In this document: in pieces, positions 54,981 to 62,716 of the stretch
Numbering within the stretch: position 1 is the stretch's first letter
Layout of the letters: each line of letters opens with the position of its first letter
Assembly (NCBI RefSeq): GCF_016904945.1
Contig: NZ_JADIKF010000039.1
Location: 62,001 to 126,000 of the forward strand
Source of the DNA: Dyella mobilis
Lineage (GTDB): Bacteria > Pseudomonadota > Gammaproteobacteria > Xanthomonadales > Rhodanobacteraceae
DNA length: 64,000 bases
Direction: 5' to 3'
Notes under the pieces: model-generated
Told to the model about the DNA's origin: nothing
The model's database searches: none
The model's input: the letters and a program-made list of their open reading frames with translations, nothing else
Made by a program: the position numbers and the translations under genes

Positions 54981-55559
54981 TCAGACGCGCAACGGACCGG
55001 CGATCCGGGCGCGCTGCGGCTGGCTATGCCAGAGCGACCCAGACCGTGCTTGCTCATAGGTGGCGTAGTCGTCCAGATCGCCACCGTAGACGTGCAGGGT
55101 CAGCGCCGTTTCCTGTTTCGAAAGGTTGCGGCAGCGATGCATGTACGGCACATCCGCATCGAACCAGGTCGCGTCGCCGGGGCCGATCCAGTCGCGCCCC
55201 CGCAATTGCCACGCTTCGGCGGTGGATGCACGCGACCACGATTCCACTTCGAGTGCGCCGTACAAGCTCAATTCGATACCCCACAGGCCGGCATGATCGT
55301 GCGAGGGCGTGCTGTATCCCGGCGGCCATGCCATGACCAGTACACTGACACCCGGACGACCACGACGCCCCAGCAGCCATCGCTCGAAACCGCGACTGCG
55401 CCGACGCAACGAAGCCAGGCCATCGGCGAACACCTGCGCATCGCGATGCACGATGCTGCCGAGTTCGCGCGAAAGCGAAGCAAGGTCGGGATTTTTTTCT
55501 AGCGTGTGCGCCAGTGCGACATCGCGTAGTGCTTTGAGGCTGTGCCGGTAGCTGCGCAT
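54981..55559 (-). CDS. Cysteine-dioxygenase-like cupin
   Basis: The 192-residue cupin has the iron-binding HDH pair (H87, H89 in PSHDHAGLWG) and a late histidine H141 (YMHRCRN), the three-His site of thiol dioxygenases. It should oxidise cysteine or a similar small thiol to the sulfinate. The substrate cannot be read from sequence; 3-mercaptopropionate-type enzymes have the same site. It leads a two-gene unit with the FAD protein. Confidence 0.85.
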   Translation of the reverse strand: MRSYRHSLKALRDVALAHTLEKNPDLASLSRELGSIVHRDAQVFADGLASLRRRSRGFERWLLGRRGRPGVSVLVMAWPPGYSTPSHDHAGLWGIELSLYGALEVESWSRASTAEAWQLRGRDWIGPGDATWFDADVPYMHRCRNLSKQETALTLHVYGGDLDDYATYEQARSGSLWHSQPQRARIAGPLRV

Positions 55560-55791
55560 AAACTTGCGGGGGGTGAAGCGGAAACAGTCGGCAGTGGAGC
55601 ATGCTGTCCGTTAAATGGTCGTAAGAGCCCGCCTGCGATCCGCGCGTGGCCTGCGTCCAGAGCCGTCGGTCCGGCCGACCATGACTTCCGCAGCATGGAC
55701 GGCGGTTTGCATCGGCCTATGCTGGCGTCGTGCGTTAAACCTTTTCTGGTCGAGGCGCATCTGAATTTCCAGCTGACGTCGGAGAACGGAC
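55560..55791. other. Intergenic region, no feature recognised
   Basis: The 230-base gap separates the divergent cupin and small membrane protein genes. Only a ribosome-binding site (GGAGAACGG) before 55792 is clear. I see no strong hairpin or promoter. Confidence 0.5.
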
Positions 55792-56076
55792 ATGATCGAA
55801 CTGATGCTGATTGTCATGGTTGTAGGGGCGCTGTGGGTCGCGGGGGCGCTGGTCGGCTTGGTCTTCAAGCTGATTTTTGGCGTGATCGGCGGCCTGTTCG
55901 GCGTGCTCGCCGGCGCTCTGGGCCTCTGCATCGCAGGCTTGGTGATGCTGCTGGTGTTGCCGTTGGTCGCCTTGTCGCTGTTGCCGGTATTCCTGCCAGC
56001 GTTGATGCTGTTCGGGTTGGTCTGGCTGGTCGTGCATCTGGTTCGCCGTCATCCGGCGGCACCGATCACGCACTGA
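55792..56076 (+). CDS. Small hydrophobic membrane protein
   Basis: The 94-residue product is almost fully hydrophobic with three predicted helices and glycine-rich turns (VIGGLFGVLAGALG), ending VRRHPAAPITH. GGAG seven bases before the ATG supports translation. No family is recognised. Confidence 0.6.
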   Translation: MIELMLIVMVVGALWVAGALVGLVFKLIFGVIGGLFGVLAGALGLCIAGLVMLLVLPLVALSLLPVFLPALMLFGLVWLVVHLVRRHPAAPITH

Positions 56077-56144
56077 TGCCTTTCCTTGCCGCGGACGAGA
56101 CCCGGTCCGGTCGTGACCGGGCCTCGGTGCCTGCGGTTACGGAG

Positions 56145-56813
56145 TCATAGCTGTTGCAATGCAAAATTGACCGGCACCCGTGCCCATGCCTTCACCGCGT
56201 GTCCGTCCATCTGTGCGGGCTGGAATGTCCAGCCTGCCATCACTTGTTCGCGGGCGCTTTTATCCAGCACGGGATAGCCGCTGCTGTGTTCGATTTTTAC
56301 ATCCAGCGGCTTGCCGTTTTCGTCCACCAGCACGAGCAATAGCACAGTGCCCTCCGCATGCTGCCGGATCGCCTGGGCGGGAAAACGCAACGGCGACGAG
56401 CGATAGGCAAGCGAGGCGACGCCCGGAGCCATGGTTACCGGGCCGGTGGTGGTGGGAGGGGCGATCACCGGCTTGCTGTTTTGCGAGGGTTCGGTCGTTG
56501 GTGCCGTGATGACCGGCGCGATCACCGGCTGTTGCACGTGCGTCACGGGCGGAGCCACCAGAGGTTTGACGGGCACCGGTTTAGGCAAGGCCTTGAGCAC
56601 GATGTCCGGCGGTGGCGGGATCGGTTTGGGCGGCTCGATGAAGCGAACGGTTGCAACGCGCGCCGTCTCCACGGCTTGGACGATTTGCGGCGCCATCGGG
56701 CGCAAGGCAAACAGCAGTGCGGCAAGGTTGAAAGTGATGGCCGCACTCAGTGCGGTAATGCGCACCACATCCGGATGCGCACGACGAACGACAGCCAGGC
56801 TTGCGGACGGCAT
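56145..56813 (-). CDS. tonB: TonB-family energy transducer
   Basis: The 222-residue protein has one N-terminal membrane helix (about 20-42), a proline/lysine-rich periplasmic linker (EPPKPIPPPP, KPVPVKPL) and a C-terminal TonB domain (LRFPAQAIRQHAEGTVLLLV, GYPVLDKSAREQVMAGW). It couples ExbB-ExbD energy to outer-membrane receptors, for example the one at 30717. No exbB or exbD is next to it. Confidence 0.93.
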   Translation of the reverse strand: MPSASLAVVRRAHPDVVRITALSAAITFNLAALLFALRPMAPQIVQAVETARVATVRFIEPPKPIPPPPDIVLKALPKPVPVKPLVAPPVTHVQQPVIAPVITAPTTEPSQNSKPVIAPPTTTGPVTMAPGVASLAYRSSPLRFPAQAIRQHAEGTVLLLVLVDENGKPLDVKIEHSSGYPVLDKSAREQVMAGWTFQPAQMDGHAVKAWARVPVNFALQQL

Positions 56814-57004
56814 AAGCGACCTCCTGACGACGATGTGGTTTGTATGGCGTCCGCCGCGCCGTGTGGGGACACGGAGGGAATCGCGGCTGGCGCGCCTTCA
56901 GCCTATGCCTGCCGCCTGGGGATGTGCAATAGCCGTCTACGCCACGTGAAGCAGCCGTCCACGCCGGAACCTTTGAGTTAGCACTCCGGGGGCGTTTTTC
57001 GCCG

Positions 57005-57120
57005 GACAAAAAAAGAACCCCGCAAGGGGTGCGGGGCTGCAGGATTACGGATATCGGGGAGGCGATATCCGTGACAGGTATCCTCCCGCTTTCCGGCTTG
57101 ACGCCGCGTGCAGCCTTCGT
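57005..57120 (-). ncRNA. Candidate minus-strand small RNA with C-rich loops
   Basis: Read on the minus strand, ACGGATATC-GCCTCCCC-GATATCCGT (57072 down to 57047) is a 9-base stem with the loop GCCTCCCC. It is followed by a terminator stem CCCCGCA-CCCCT-TGCGGGG (57036 down to 57018) and TTCTTTTTTT. Both loops are C-rich. The 5' end is not defined: I cannot find a clear promoter, and 57120 is only a nominal limit. The terminator has no minus-strand gene in front of it, since hemolysin III upstream is on the plus strand. The opposite reading, as part of the hemolysin III leader, is the alternative. Confidence 0.5.
57008..57036 (-). terminator. Minus-strand Rho-independent terminator without an upstream gene
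   Basis: The minus strand reads CCCCGCA, loop CCCCT, TGCGGGG and then TTCTTTTTTT. It is a strong intrinsic terminator. The nearest minus-strand gene upstream would be at 57966, beyond the plus-strand hemolysin III gene, so a transcript starting within 57040-57270 is implied. Confidence 0.75.
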
Positions 57121-57268
57121 GAGGACGATCTTCACGCAGCAACACCGTTTCCTGCGACTCAAACGTTTCAATGAGTCCGATGGAGGCAGCGCCATAGGCA
57201 AACGAAGTGGAGCCGGCTATGGTGCGCGTTCGTCCGTTCAAGGACTGAACATCCAGAGGAGTGGCTCC

Positions 57269-57931
57269 ATGTCGGCATCCGGCCACGCAGCACTACCGCG
57301 CTACGGCTTCGGCGATGAATTGGCCAGCAGCATCATCCACGGCATCGGCGTCGCGTTGAGCGTCGCGGGTTTGGCCGCGTTGGTGGTGCACACGGCGGGA
57401 GGCGGCTCCGCCAGCGACGTGCTGGCAAGCGCCGTCTACGGCCTGTCCTTGATCCTGCTGTACACGGCATCGACGCTGTATCACGCCGTCCGGGTCGAAT
57501 CGGCCAGGCACTTGCTGCGCACGCTGGATCACATTGCGATCTTCCTGTTGATCGCCGGTACGTACACGCCCTTTACCTTGATCGCCTTGCGCGGCACCTG
57601 GGGTTGGACGCTGTTCGGCATCGTGTGGAGCCTGGCCTTGCTCGGCAGTGCTCTGGAACTGGGTGTGCTCAAGCGTTATCGCCGCTTCGCCGTGTTGCTC
57701 TACGTGGCGATGGGCTGGGTGGGTATCGTGGCCTTCCGGCCGTTGCTGGCGCATCTGCAAACCGGCGGCATGGTGTTGCTGCTGGCTGGCGGTGCGGCCT
57801 ACACGCTCGGTGTGCCGTTCTATCTTTGGCGCAAGCTGCCTTACCACCATTCGGTGTGGCACTTCTTCGTGCTGGCCGGCAGCGTATTGCAGTTTCTGGC
57901 GGTGTTTTTCTACGTGGTGCCTTCCCGCTGA
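57269..57931 (+). CDS. Hemolysin III family protein (PAQR-like)
   Basis: The 220-residue protein has seven membrane helices and the family blocks DELASSIIHGIGVALSVAG, LYHAV, LDHIAIFLLIAGTYTPF and YHHSVWHFFVLAGS, with the conserved His residues of the CREST hydrolase-like fold. AGAGGAG seven bases before the ATG at 57269 fixes the start. Its cytolytic role is not general; a membrane-homeostasis role is more likely. Confidence 0.92.
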   Translation: MSASGHAALPRYGFGDELASSIIHGIGVALSVAGLAALVVHTAGGGSASDVLASAVYGLSLILLYTASTLYHAVRVESARHLLRTLDHIAIFLLIAGTYTPFTLIALRGTWGWTLFGIVWSLALLGSALELGVLKRYRRFAVLLYVAMGWVGIVAFRPLLAHLQTGGMVLLLAGGAAYTLGVPFYLWRKLPYHHSVWHFFVLAGSVLQFLAVFFYVVPSR

Positions 57932-57932
57932 T

Positions 57933-57956
57933 GCGGACGGAGCGTGCTCCGTCCGC
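57933..57956. terminator. Perfect inverted repeat between convergent genes
   Basis: GCGGACGGAGC (57933-57943) and GCTCCGTCCGC (57946-57956) flank GT, between the stops of hemolysin III and the DUF885 gene. It is probably a bidirectional termination hairpin, though it has no T-run. Confidence 0.6.
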
Positions 57957-57965
57957 CGTGGCAGA

Positions 57966-59744
57966 TCAGTGCTTCTGCTGCGAAGGAACGAACTGCGTAC
58001 GTACCGCTTCGGCCAGCTGTTCCGGCGGCAGCAGGCCCTGGTTGACGATGAAGTCGTTGAAAGCCTGGCGGTTGAAGTTCTTGCCCAGCGCAAGTTCGGT
58101 TTGCAGGCGCAGCTGCTGCAGGCGCATATAGCCGTAGAAATACGCCGTGGCCTGACCGGGGCTGTTGAAGGTGTAGCGATCGATTTCTTCGTTGGTCAAC
58201 GCCTCGGAGAGCCCGACGTCGTAGCGCAATACGTCGTGCGCGCGCTGCTTGCTGATCAGGCCCAGATTGAGCATCGGATCAAGGAAGGCGCGTGCCGCGC
58301 GCATCAGGCGCGCCTGCAAAGAGGCAAACTGGCCGGCCGGCGGCTCATACGGCAGCATTTCCGATTCCGAATAAAGCGCCCAGCCTTCCACATTCACACT
58401 GTTGAAGGCGAAGATGCTGCGCGCCAGCGAGACGCCGCGCTCGACCATGGCGGAGAATTGCAGTTCGTGGCCGGGACGGCCTTCGTGCGCGGTAAGCGTC
58501 CAGGCGGCCGCCTTGAAGGTGAAATCGTCGTACGAATCGCTCGAGTCGCCGTTGCTGGTGGGGTTGCCCATGGTCAGCACGAAGGTGCCGCGCTCGCCGT
58601 GGTTGTTGATCAGCGGAGGCGGATCCATGTGCGGCGCCGGCGTGGCTGCCGTTTCCGCCTCGGACGCGACGCGCATCTGCATCTCGCGCTGGGGCAGGGT
58701 GATGATGTGTTCGCGGCGGATGATGTCTTCGATCTTGCCGATCACTTCGTGATACCACGGCTCCACTTCATTCTTGCCTAGCTGCTGCTTTTTCAGCGCT
58801 TTCAGCACGTCGCGGTAGTCGGTGGCCTGGATGCCTTCGTCCTTGGCCACGACAGGCGCGATCATCTGCATGGTCGAGCGCAGTTCCACGAACTCGAGCT
58901 GCGCTTCCTTGATCAGCTGTTCCGGCGGAATATCGACACCGGTCTGCTTGAGGTCGTAGGCGTAGAGCGGCTCCGGCAAGCGGAAGTCGTCGCGCTCGCG
59001 CGGCACGATGGTGCTGCGTACCCACGCGTCGTAATCCTTGAGCTGGGCATCCAGGGCATCCAGTGCTGCCTTGCCTTGATCGTCGTCCAGCTTGTACTTG
59101 GCGAACAATTGGCGGATGCCTTGCACGTAGCGCTGCGTGTTGGAAAGCTGCTGATCCACGTCGCCCTTGTAAGGGCCGAGCAGGTGCTTGTTCGACAGCT
59201 GTTCGGCGGTGAGTGCTTCGGCCAGCTTGGTGATCGGCGTGCAGCCGGGAGCCTTGCCTACGTAGCACTCCAGGCGCTTGACGGCGGAGGGGCGGCGCTT
59301 GGCATCCACGTCATCCTTCAACAGGGCGAATTCGCCGTTGAAGATCAACTGGCCGATGTCCTGGTAAGGCAGCAGGTATTTGTCGTTGAGATCGATGCCT
59401 TCGATCTGCAGGTCGGCGGCGTGGATCATGATCTGCAAATCCTGGCGGACGTTGACGTCCTTTTCCGTCGCCAGCATCTGTTCCAGCTTGGTTTTGGCTT
59501 CGACCGCAGCCGCGCGTTGGCGCGCGTCGGTATCGGGCTTGAGATCGGCCACCTTGTCGTCATAGCCGGGCAGCCCCAGCGCGGTTGCGCTCTCCGGACT
59601 GAAACGTGCCTGCATATCGAGCAGGACTTGCGCGTCGGCATTGCTGCGAGCAACCCATGCAGGCGGCTGGCTGGCGGTTTGGGCGTGGACGGATCCGGCG
59701 GCGGCGAGCGCGATCGCGGCGGCCAAGGCGAGGCGTTTGGTCAT
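57966..59744 (-). CDS. DUF885 family protein, secreted
   Basis: The 592-residue product has a signal peptide (cut near VHAQ) and the DUF885 layout. The late metallopeptidase-like block AAWTLTAHEGRPGHELQF contains HEGxPGH, a pattern that suggests zinc binding and a gluzincin-like fold. NVEGWALYSESEML and ATAYFYGYMRLQQLR are also typical. It is probably a periplasmic peptidase; substrate unknown. Confidence 0.9.
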   Translation of the reverse strand: MTKRLALAAAIALAAAGSVHAQTASQPPAWVARSNADAQVLLDMQARFSPESATALGLPGYDDKVADLKPDTDARQRAAAVEAKTKLEQMLATEKDVNVRQDLQIMIHAADLQIEGIDLNDKYLLPYQDIGQLIFNGEFALLKDDVDAKRRPSAVKRLECYVGKAPGCTPITKLAEALTAEQLSNKHLLGPYKGDVDQQLSNTQRYVQGIRQLFAKYKLDDDQGKAALDALDAQLKDYDAWVRSTIVPRERDDFRLPEPLYAYDLKQTGVDIPPEQLIKEAQLEFVELRSTMQMIAPVVAKDEGIQATDYRDVLKALKKQQLGKNEVEPWYHEVIGKIEDIIRREHIITLPQREMQMRVASEAETAATPAPHMDPPPLINNHGERGTFVLTMGNPTSNGDSSDSYDDFTFKAAAWTLTAHEGRPGHELQFSAMVERGVSLARSIFAFNSVNVEGWALYSESEMLPYEPPAGQFASLQARLMRAARAFLDPMLNLGLISKQRAHDVLRYDVGLSEALTNEEIDRYTFNSPGQATAYFYGYMRLQQLRLQTELALGKNFNRQAFNDFIVNQGLLPPEQLAEAVRTQFVPSQQKH

Positions 59745-59812
59745 GAAGAGCTTCCCCAGGGTAAGTGGGGCGAGCTTAAGCGGGCGGGCGCGACCCCGTC
59801 ACGTACCGAAGG

Positions 59813-60301
59813 TTACAGGTGCAGCAGCCAGACACCTGCCGCCAGGGCCACCATGATCAACGACAACACCAGCTTGACCAGTGCGCCGAACAACAGGCCG
59901 AGCCAGGTGCCGATGCCCACGTGGGCCGAGCGCAGCACGCTCTTGCTGGACAAAAGCTCGCCCAGCAGGGCACCGACAAAGGGGCCGAGGATCAGTCCGG
60001 GCAAGCCGAAGAACAGGCCGACGACGGTGCCGATCGATGCTCCCCAGATGGCCGTCGAACTGGCGCCGACGCGTTTGGCACCTATCGATGCCGCGATGAA
60101 ATCCACCGCAATGCCGAATGCCGCCAGTACGCCTAGCACCACCACCCAGCCGACGCCAAGATGCTGGTAATTGTCCAGCTCGGCGGCCAGCCAGATACCG
60201 CCGAAGATCATCGGAATGCCCGGCAGGCTGGGCAGCACGGCACCGACCAGTCCGGCCACGATCAGCACGACGGCGAGTGCGTAGAGTGCGGTATCCAGCA
60301 T
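59813..60301 (-). CDS. DUF456 membrane protein
   Basis: The 162-residue protein has four to five hydrophobic segments rich in glycine (LIVAGLVGAVLPSLPGIP; GLFFGLPGLILGPFVGALLGE), the DUF456 pattern. Function is unknown. It is divergent from the kinase-like gene with about a 100-base gap. Confidence 0.85.
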   Translation of the reverse strand: MLDTALYALAVVLIVAGLVGAVLPSLPGIPMIFGGIWLAAELDNYQHLGVGWVVVLGVLAAFGIAVDFIAASIGAKRVGASSTAIWGASIGTVVGLFFGLPGLILGPFVGALLGELLSSKSVLRSAHVGIGTWLGLLFGALVKLVLSLIMVALAAGVWLLHL

Positions 60302-60404
60302 GGCGCGAATGCATCCTCAGGCGGCATGGCCGCGAATCGGCCACAATAGTCCGTTGCCAATCGGCGGCCTGCAAGCTGCTTGCGTCCTTTTTATCGGTAG
60401 ATCC

Positions 60405-61058
60405 GTGCCTAATAGCGATTCCATCCTGTTGAAGGCCGACGAACTCGGGCGTATCGAGATCGTCGAGCGCGACGGCGTGCGGGTGATCCGCCGCGATATC
60501 CGCGCAGCTCGCTGGTGGGCGCGTGCGTTTGCCCGACGTGCAGCGGCGCGCGAGGCACGAGCCCTGGCCAAGCTGGCCGGTATCGACGGGGTCCCGTCGT
60601 TGGTGGGTTGGGACGGTCGCGAGTTGCTGCGCGGCTACATAGCCGGTCTGCCGATGCAACAGGCGCAGCCGCGCGACCGTGCCTATTACCGTCAGGCGCT
60701 GCGTCTGCTTGCGCAACTGCATCGCCGCGGCATCGTGCACAACGACCTGGCCAAGGAGCCGAACTGGCTGGTGCGAGATGACGGGCGGCCGGCTTTGGTG
60801 GATTTCCAGATCGCCTGGACCCGCGGCCGGCGCGGTCGCCTGTTCCGCTTGCTGGCGCGCGAGGATCTGCGCCATCTGCTCAAGCACAAACGCACGTATT
60901 GCGACCATGCACTCAGCACGAGGCAACGGGCGATGCTTCAATCGCCAGCGCCGCATTCGCGATTGTGGCGTGCCACCGGCAAGCGCCTGTACAAGTTGAT
61001 CGCGCGGCGCGTATTCGGCTATTGGGACAATGAAGGCAAGGGACGCGTGCGCGATTGA
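60405..61058 (+). CDS. Small RIO1/lipopolysaccharide-kinase-like protein
   Basis: The product (217 residues from a GTG at 60405) has the kinase catalytic loop HNDLAKEPNWL (D114, N120) and the metal-binding DFQ (D133) instead of DFG. A classical glycine loop is missing. This fits small atypical kinases of the RIO/Kdo-kinase group, perhaps acting on an LPS sugar or a small molecule. The C-terminus is strongly basic (KRLYKLIARRVFGYWDNE). The start codon is uncertain since no strong ribosome-binding site is seen. Confidence 0.75.
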   Translation: MPNSDSILLKADELGRIEIVERDGVRVIRRDIRAARWWARAFARRAAAREARALAKLAGIDGVPSLVGWDGRELLRGYIAGLPMQQAQPRDRAYYRQALRLLAQLHRRGIVHNDLAKEPNWLVRDDGRPALVDFQIAWTRGRRGRLFRLLAREDLRHLLKHKRTYCDHALSTRQRAMLQSPAPHSRLWRATGKRLYKLIARRVFGYWDNEGKGRVRD

Positions 61059-61099
61059 CGCATGCGGCGACGTGACGAGGTGAGAGCCTGGAGGTCGTG

Positions 61100-61495
61100 A
61101 TGCGAAGATGGATGGCCGTTCTGGGCATGGTATTGGCGCTGCCTGCGGCGGCGACGCCTTGTACAAGCATTGACCGTATCCTGACGCCGCAGCAAAAGCA
61201 GGCCTGGGCACCGGTTATCGCCCGCCAATTGCGGGTTGCACGGGTCGACGTGCTGCAGGTATTTCGGCTGGACCACTGGCGCATCGTCTATGTCGATACG
61301 CACCGCTCGGACAACGGCTTCCTGTTCTATCGCGAAGATCCGCTGGATAGCCGCTATATCGCGACGTGGGCCGGAGCAGCGCAGCCGGGTGAAGAGGCGT
61401 CCATCACGCAATGGACGCAAACGAACGCGCCAGGCATTCCCGAGGCGCTGGCGCAATGCTTCGGCTGGTACGTGACGCAGCATCGCGATAGCTAG
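61100..61495 (+). CDS. Hypothetical secreted protein
   Basis: The 131-residue product has a short signal peptide (MAVLGMVLALPAAATP) and a compact mature domain with two cysteines (PCTSID and AQCFGW), perhaps in a disulfide. No family is recognised. GGAGG six bases before the ATG at 61100 supports translation; a GTG sits three bases earlier. Confidence 0.65.
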   Translation: MRRWMAVLGMVLALPAAATPCTSIDRILTPQQKQAWAPVIARQLRVARVDVLQVFRLDHWRIVYVDTHRSDNGFLFYREDPLDSRYIATWAGAAQPGEEASITQWTQTNAPGIPEALAQCFGWYVTQHRDS

Positions 61496-61531
61496 CGCTA
61501 ACAGGCCCTAGGCAATGCTGTGTTTGCGCGT

Positions 61532-62308
61532 TCACTTTTCGACGAAAGCGCGCTCGATCACGTAGTCGCCCGGTTCGCGCGTGCGCGGCGAAGCGTGGAA
61601 GCCGCGCGCATCGAGCAGGGCGCAGAGGTCGTCGAGCATGGCGGGGCTGCCGCACAGCATCAGGCGATCGGTTTCGGGGTTGAGCTGAGGCAGGCCGATG
61701 GCCTGGCTCATCGCACCGTCGACGATGTTGTCGGTGATGCGGCCGCGATTACGGAACGGCTCGCGCGTGACGGTGGGGTAGTAGATCAGCTTTTCGCGCA
61801 CCAGCTCGCCCAAGTATTCGTGCTGCGGCAGTTCGTGCTGCAGGTAGTGCGAATAAGCCAGGTCGTTGATGTGGCGCACGCCGTGTGCCAGCACGATCTT
61901 GTCGTAGCGTTCGTAGCTTTCCGGATCGCGGATGATGCTCATGAACGGGGCCAGGCCGGTGCCGGTGCCCAGTAGATAAAGGTGTTTGCCGGGCTTGAGG
62001 TCGGCGAGCACCAGGGTGCCGGTGGGTTTGCGGCTGACGGTGAGCTGGTCGCCGGGCTTGAGGTGTTGCAGGCGCGAGGTAAGCGGGCCGTCGGGCACCT
62101 TGATGGAGAAGAACTCCAGGTGCTCCTCCCAGGCTGCGCTGGCGATGGAATACGCGCGCATCAACGGGCGGCCATCGACTTCCAGGCCGATCATCACGAA
62201 CTGCCCGCTGTCGAAGCGAAAACCGGGATCGCGCGTGGTGCGAAAGCTGAAAAGGCTGTCGTTCCAGTGTTGTACGTCAATGACCTGTTCGGTCGCCAAA
62301 GCCACCAT
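61532..62308 (-). CDS. fpr: Ferredoxin-NADP reductase
   Basis: The 258-residue protein has the FAD motif RAYSIAS, the NADP-binding GTGTGLAPFMSI and MLCGSPAMLDDL, and ends in VIERAFVEK, as bacterial Fpr enzymes do. It passes electrons between NADPH and ferredoxin or flavodoxin and supports oxidative-stress repair. It is convergent with the hypothetical gene at 61100. Confidence 0.96.
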   Translation of the reverse strand: MVALATEQVIDVQHWNDSLFSFRTTRDPGFRFDSGQFVMIGLEVDGRPLMRAYSIASAAWEEHLEFFSIKVPDGPLTSRLQHLKPGDQLTVSRKPTGTLVLADLKPGKHLYLLGTGTGLAPFMSIIRDPESYERYDKIVLAHGVRHINDLAYSHYLQHELPQHEYLGELVREKLIYYPTVTREPFRNRGRITDNIVDGAMSQAIGLPQLNPETDRLMLCGSPAMLDDLCALLDARGFHASPRTREPGDYVIERAFVEK

Positions 62309-62716
62309 GATCGGAATCTTCTCGGGTTGTCGCGGTTGGGGAGGGCCTTCGCCGCATGGTGGACGAAGCTCGCGTGGGAGGCGGTATGCCGCTGGGCCTG
62401 GCGAGTGCCGCGGGCGGCGGCTGCCCGGTTATTTTACGTGATTCGTGGCGGGGCCGCTGGGGGTTCGGGCATGGCGTGTCGATGCGAGGCTGGTCGCGCG
62501 CAGCTTTGGGGGCACGGGATCGCCGATTCAAGCGGGAGCTGCGGTTTTTCATAGTGCCCTAAGTACCGGTATGACCCGATCGCTGAACAGGCCTATCATC
62601 CATTTTTACCGGTGGGTGCCCCCAACATCCGCCAGGAAAGCCACCACCCTTCCATTCCGTCAGGCACCCAGGTGCCCACCCGCGGAATCTTGCGTCTTCC
62701 CGCTCTGGAGTTTCCC
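62309..62716. other. Divergent intergenic region, fpr and the M61 peptidase
   Basis: The 408-base gap contains no credible gene. At 62611-62680 two overlapping inverted pairings are possible: GGTGGG (62611-62616) with CCCACC (62675-62680), and GGGTGCC (62614-62620) with GGCACCC (62663-62669). They lie just before the M61 start and may form a leader structure. Confidence 0.5.

Larger units (their letters stand above)
56814..57268. other. Long gap between tonB and hemolysin III with a minus-strand RNA signature
   Basis: No credible gene lies in this 455-base gap. The part at 57008-57072 holds a minus-strand intrinsic terminator and a perfect hairpin with a C-rich loop on the minus strand (see separate entries). 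A frame at 56978-57286 runs through the terminator and is not credible as a protein. Confidence 0.6.

Noticed and set aside
57005..57268. Manganese (yybP-ykoY) riboswitch before hemolysin III
   Set aside because: The strong hairpin suggested it, but the conserved loop sequences are missing and the terminator points the other way.
56978..57286. 102-codon minus-strand frame before hemolysin III
   Set aside because: A strong minus-strand terminator lies inside the frame, and the sequence has no family features; a non-coding RNA explains it better.
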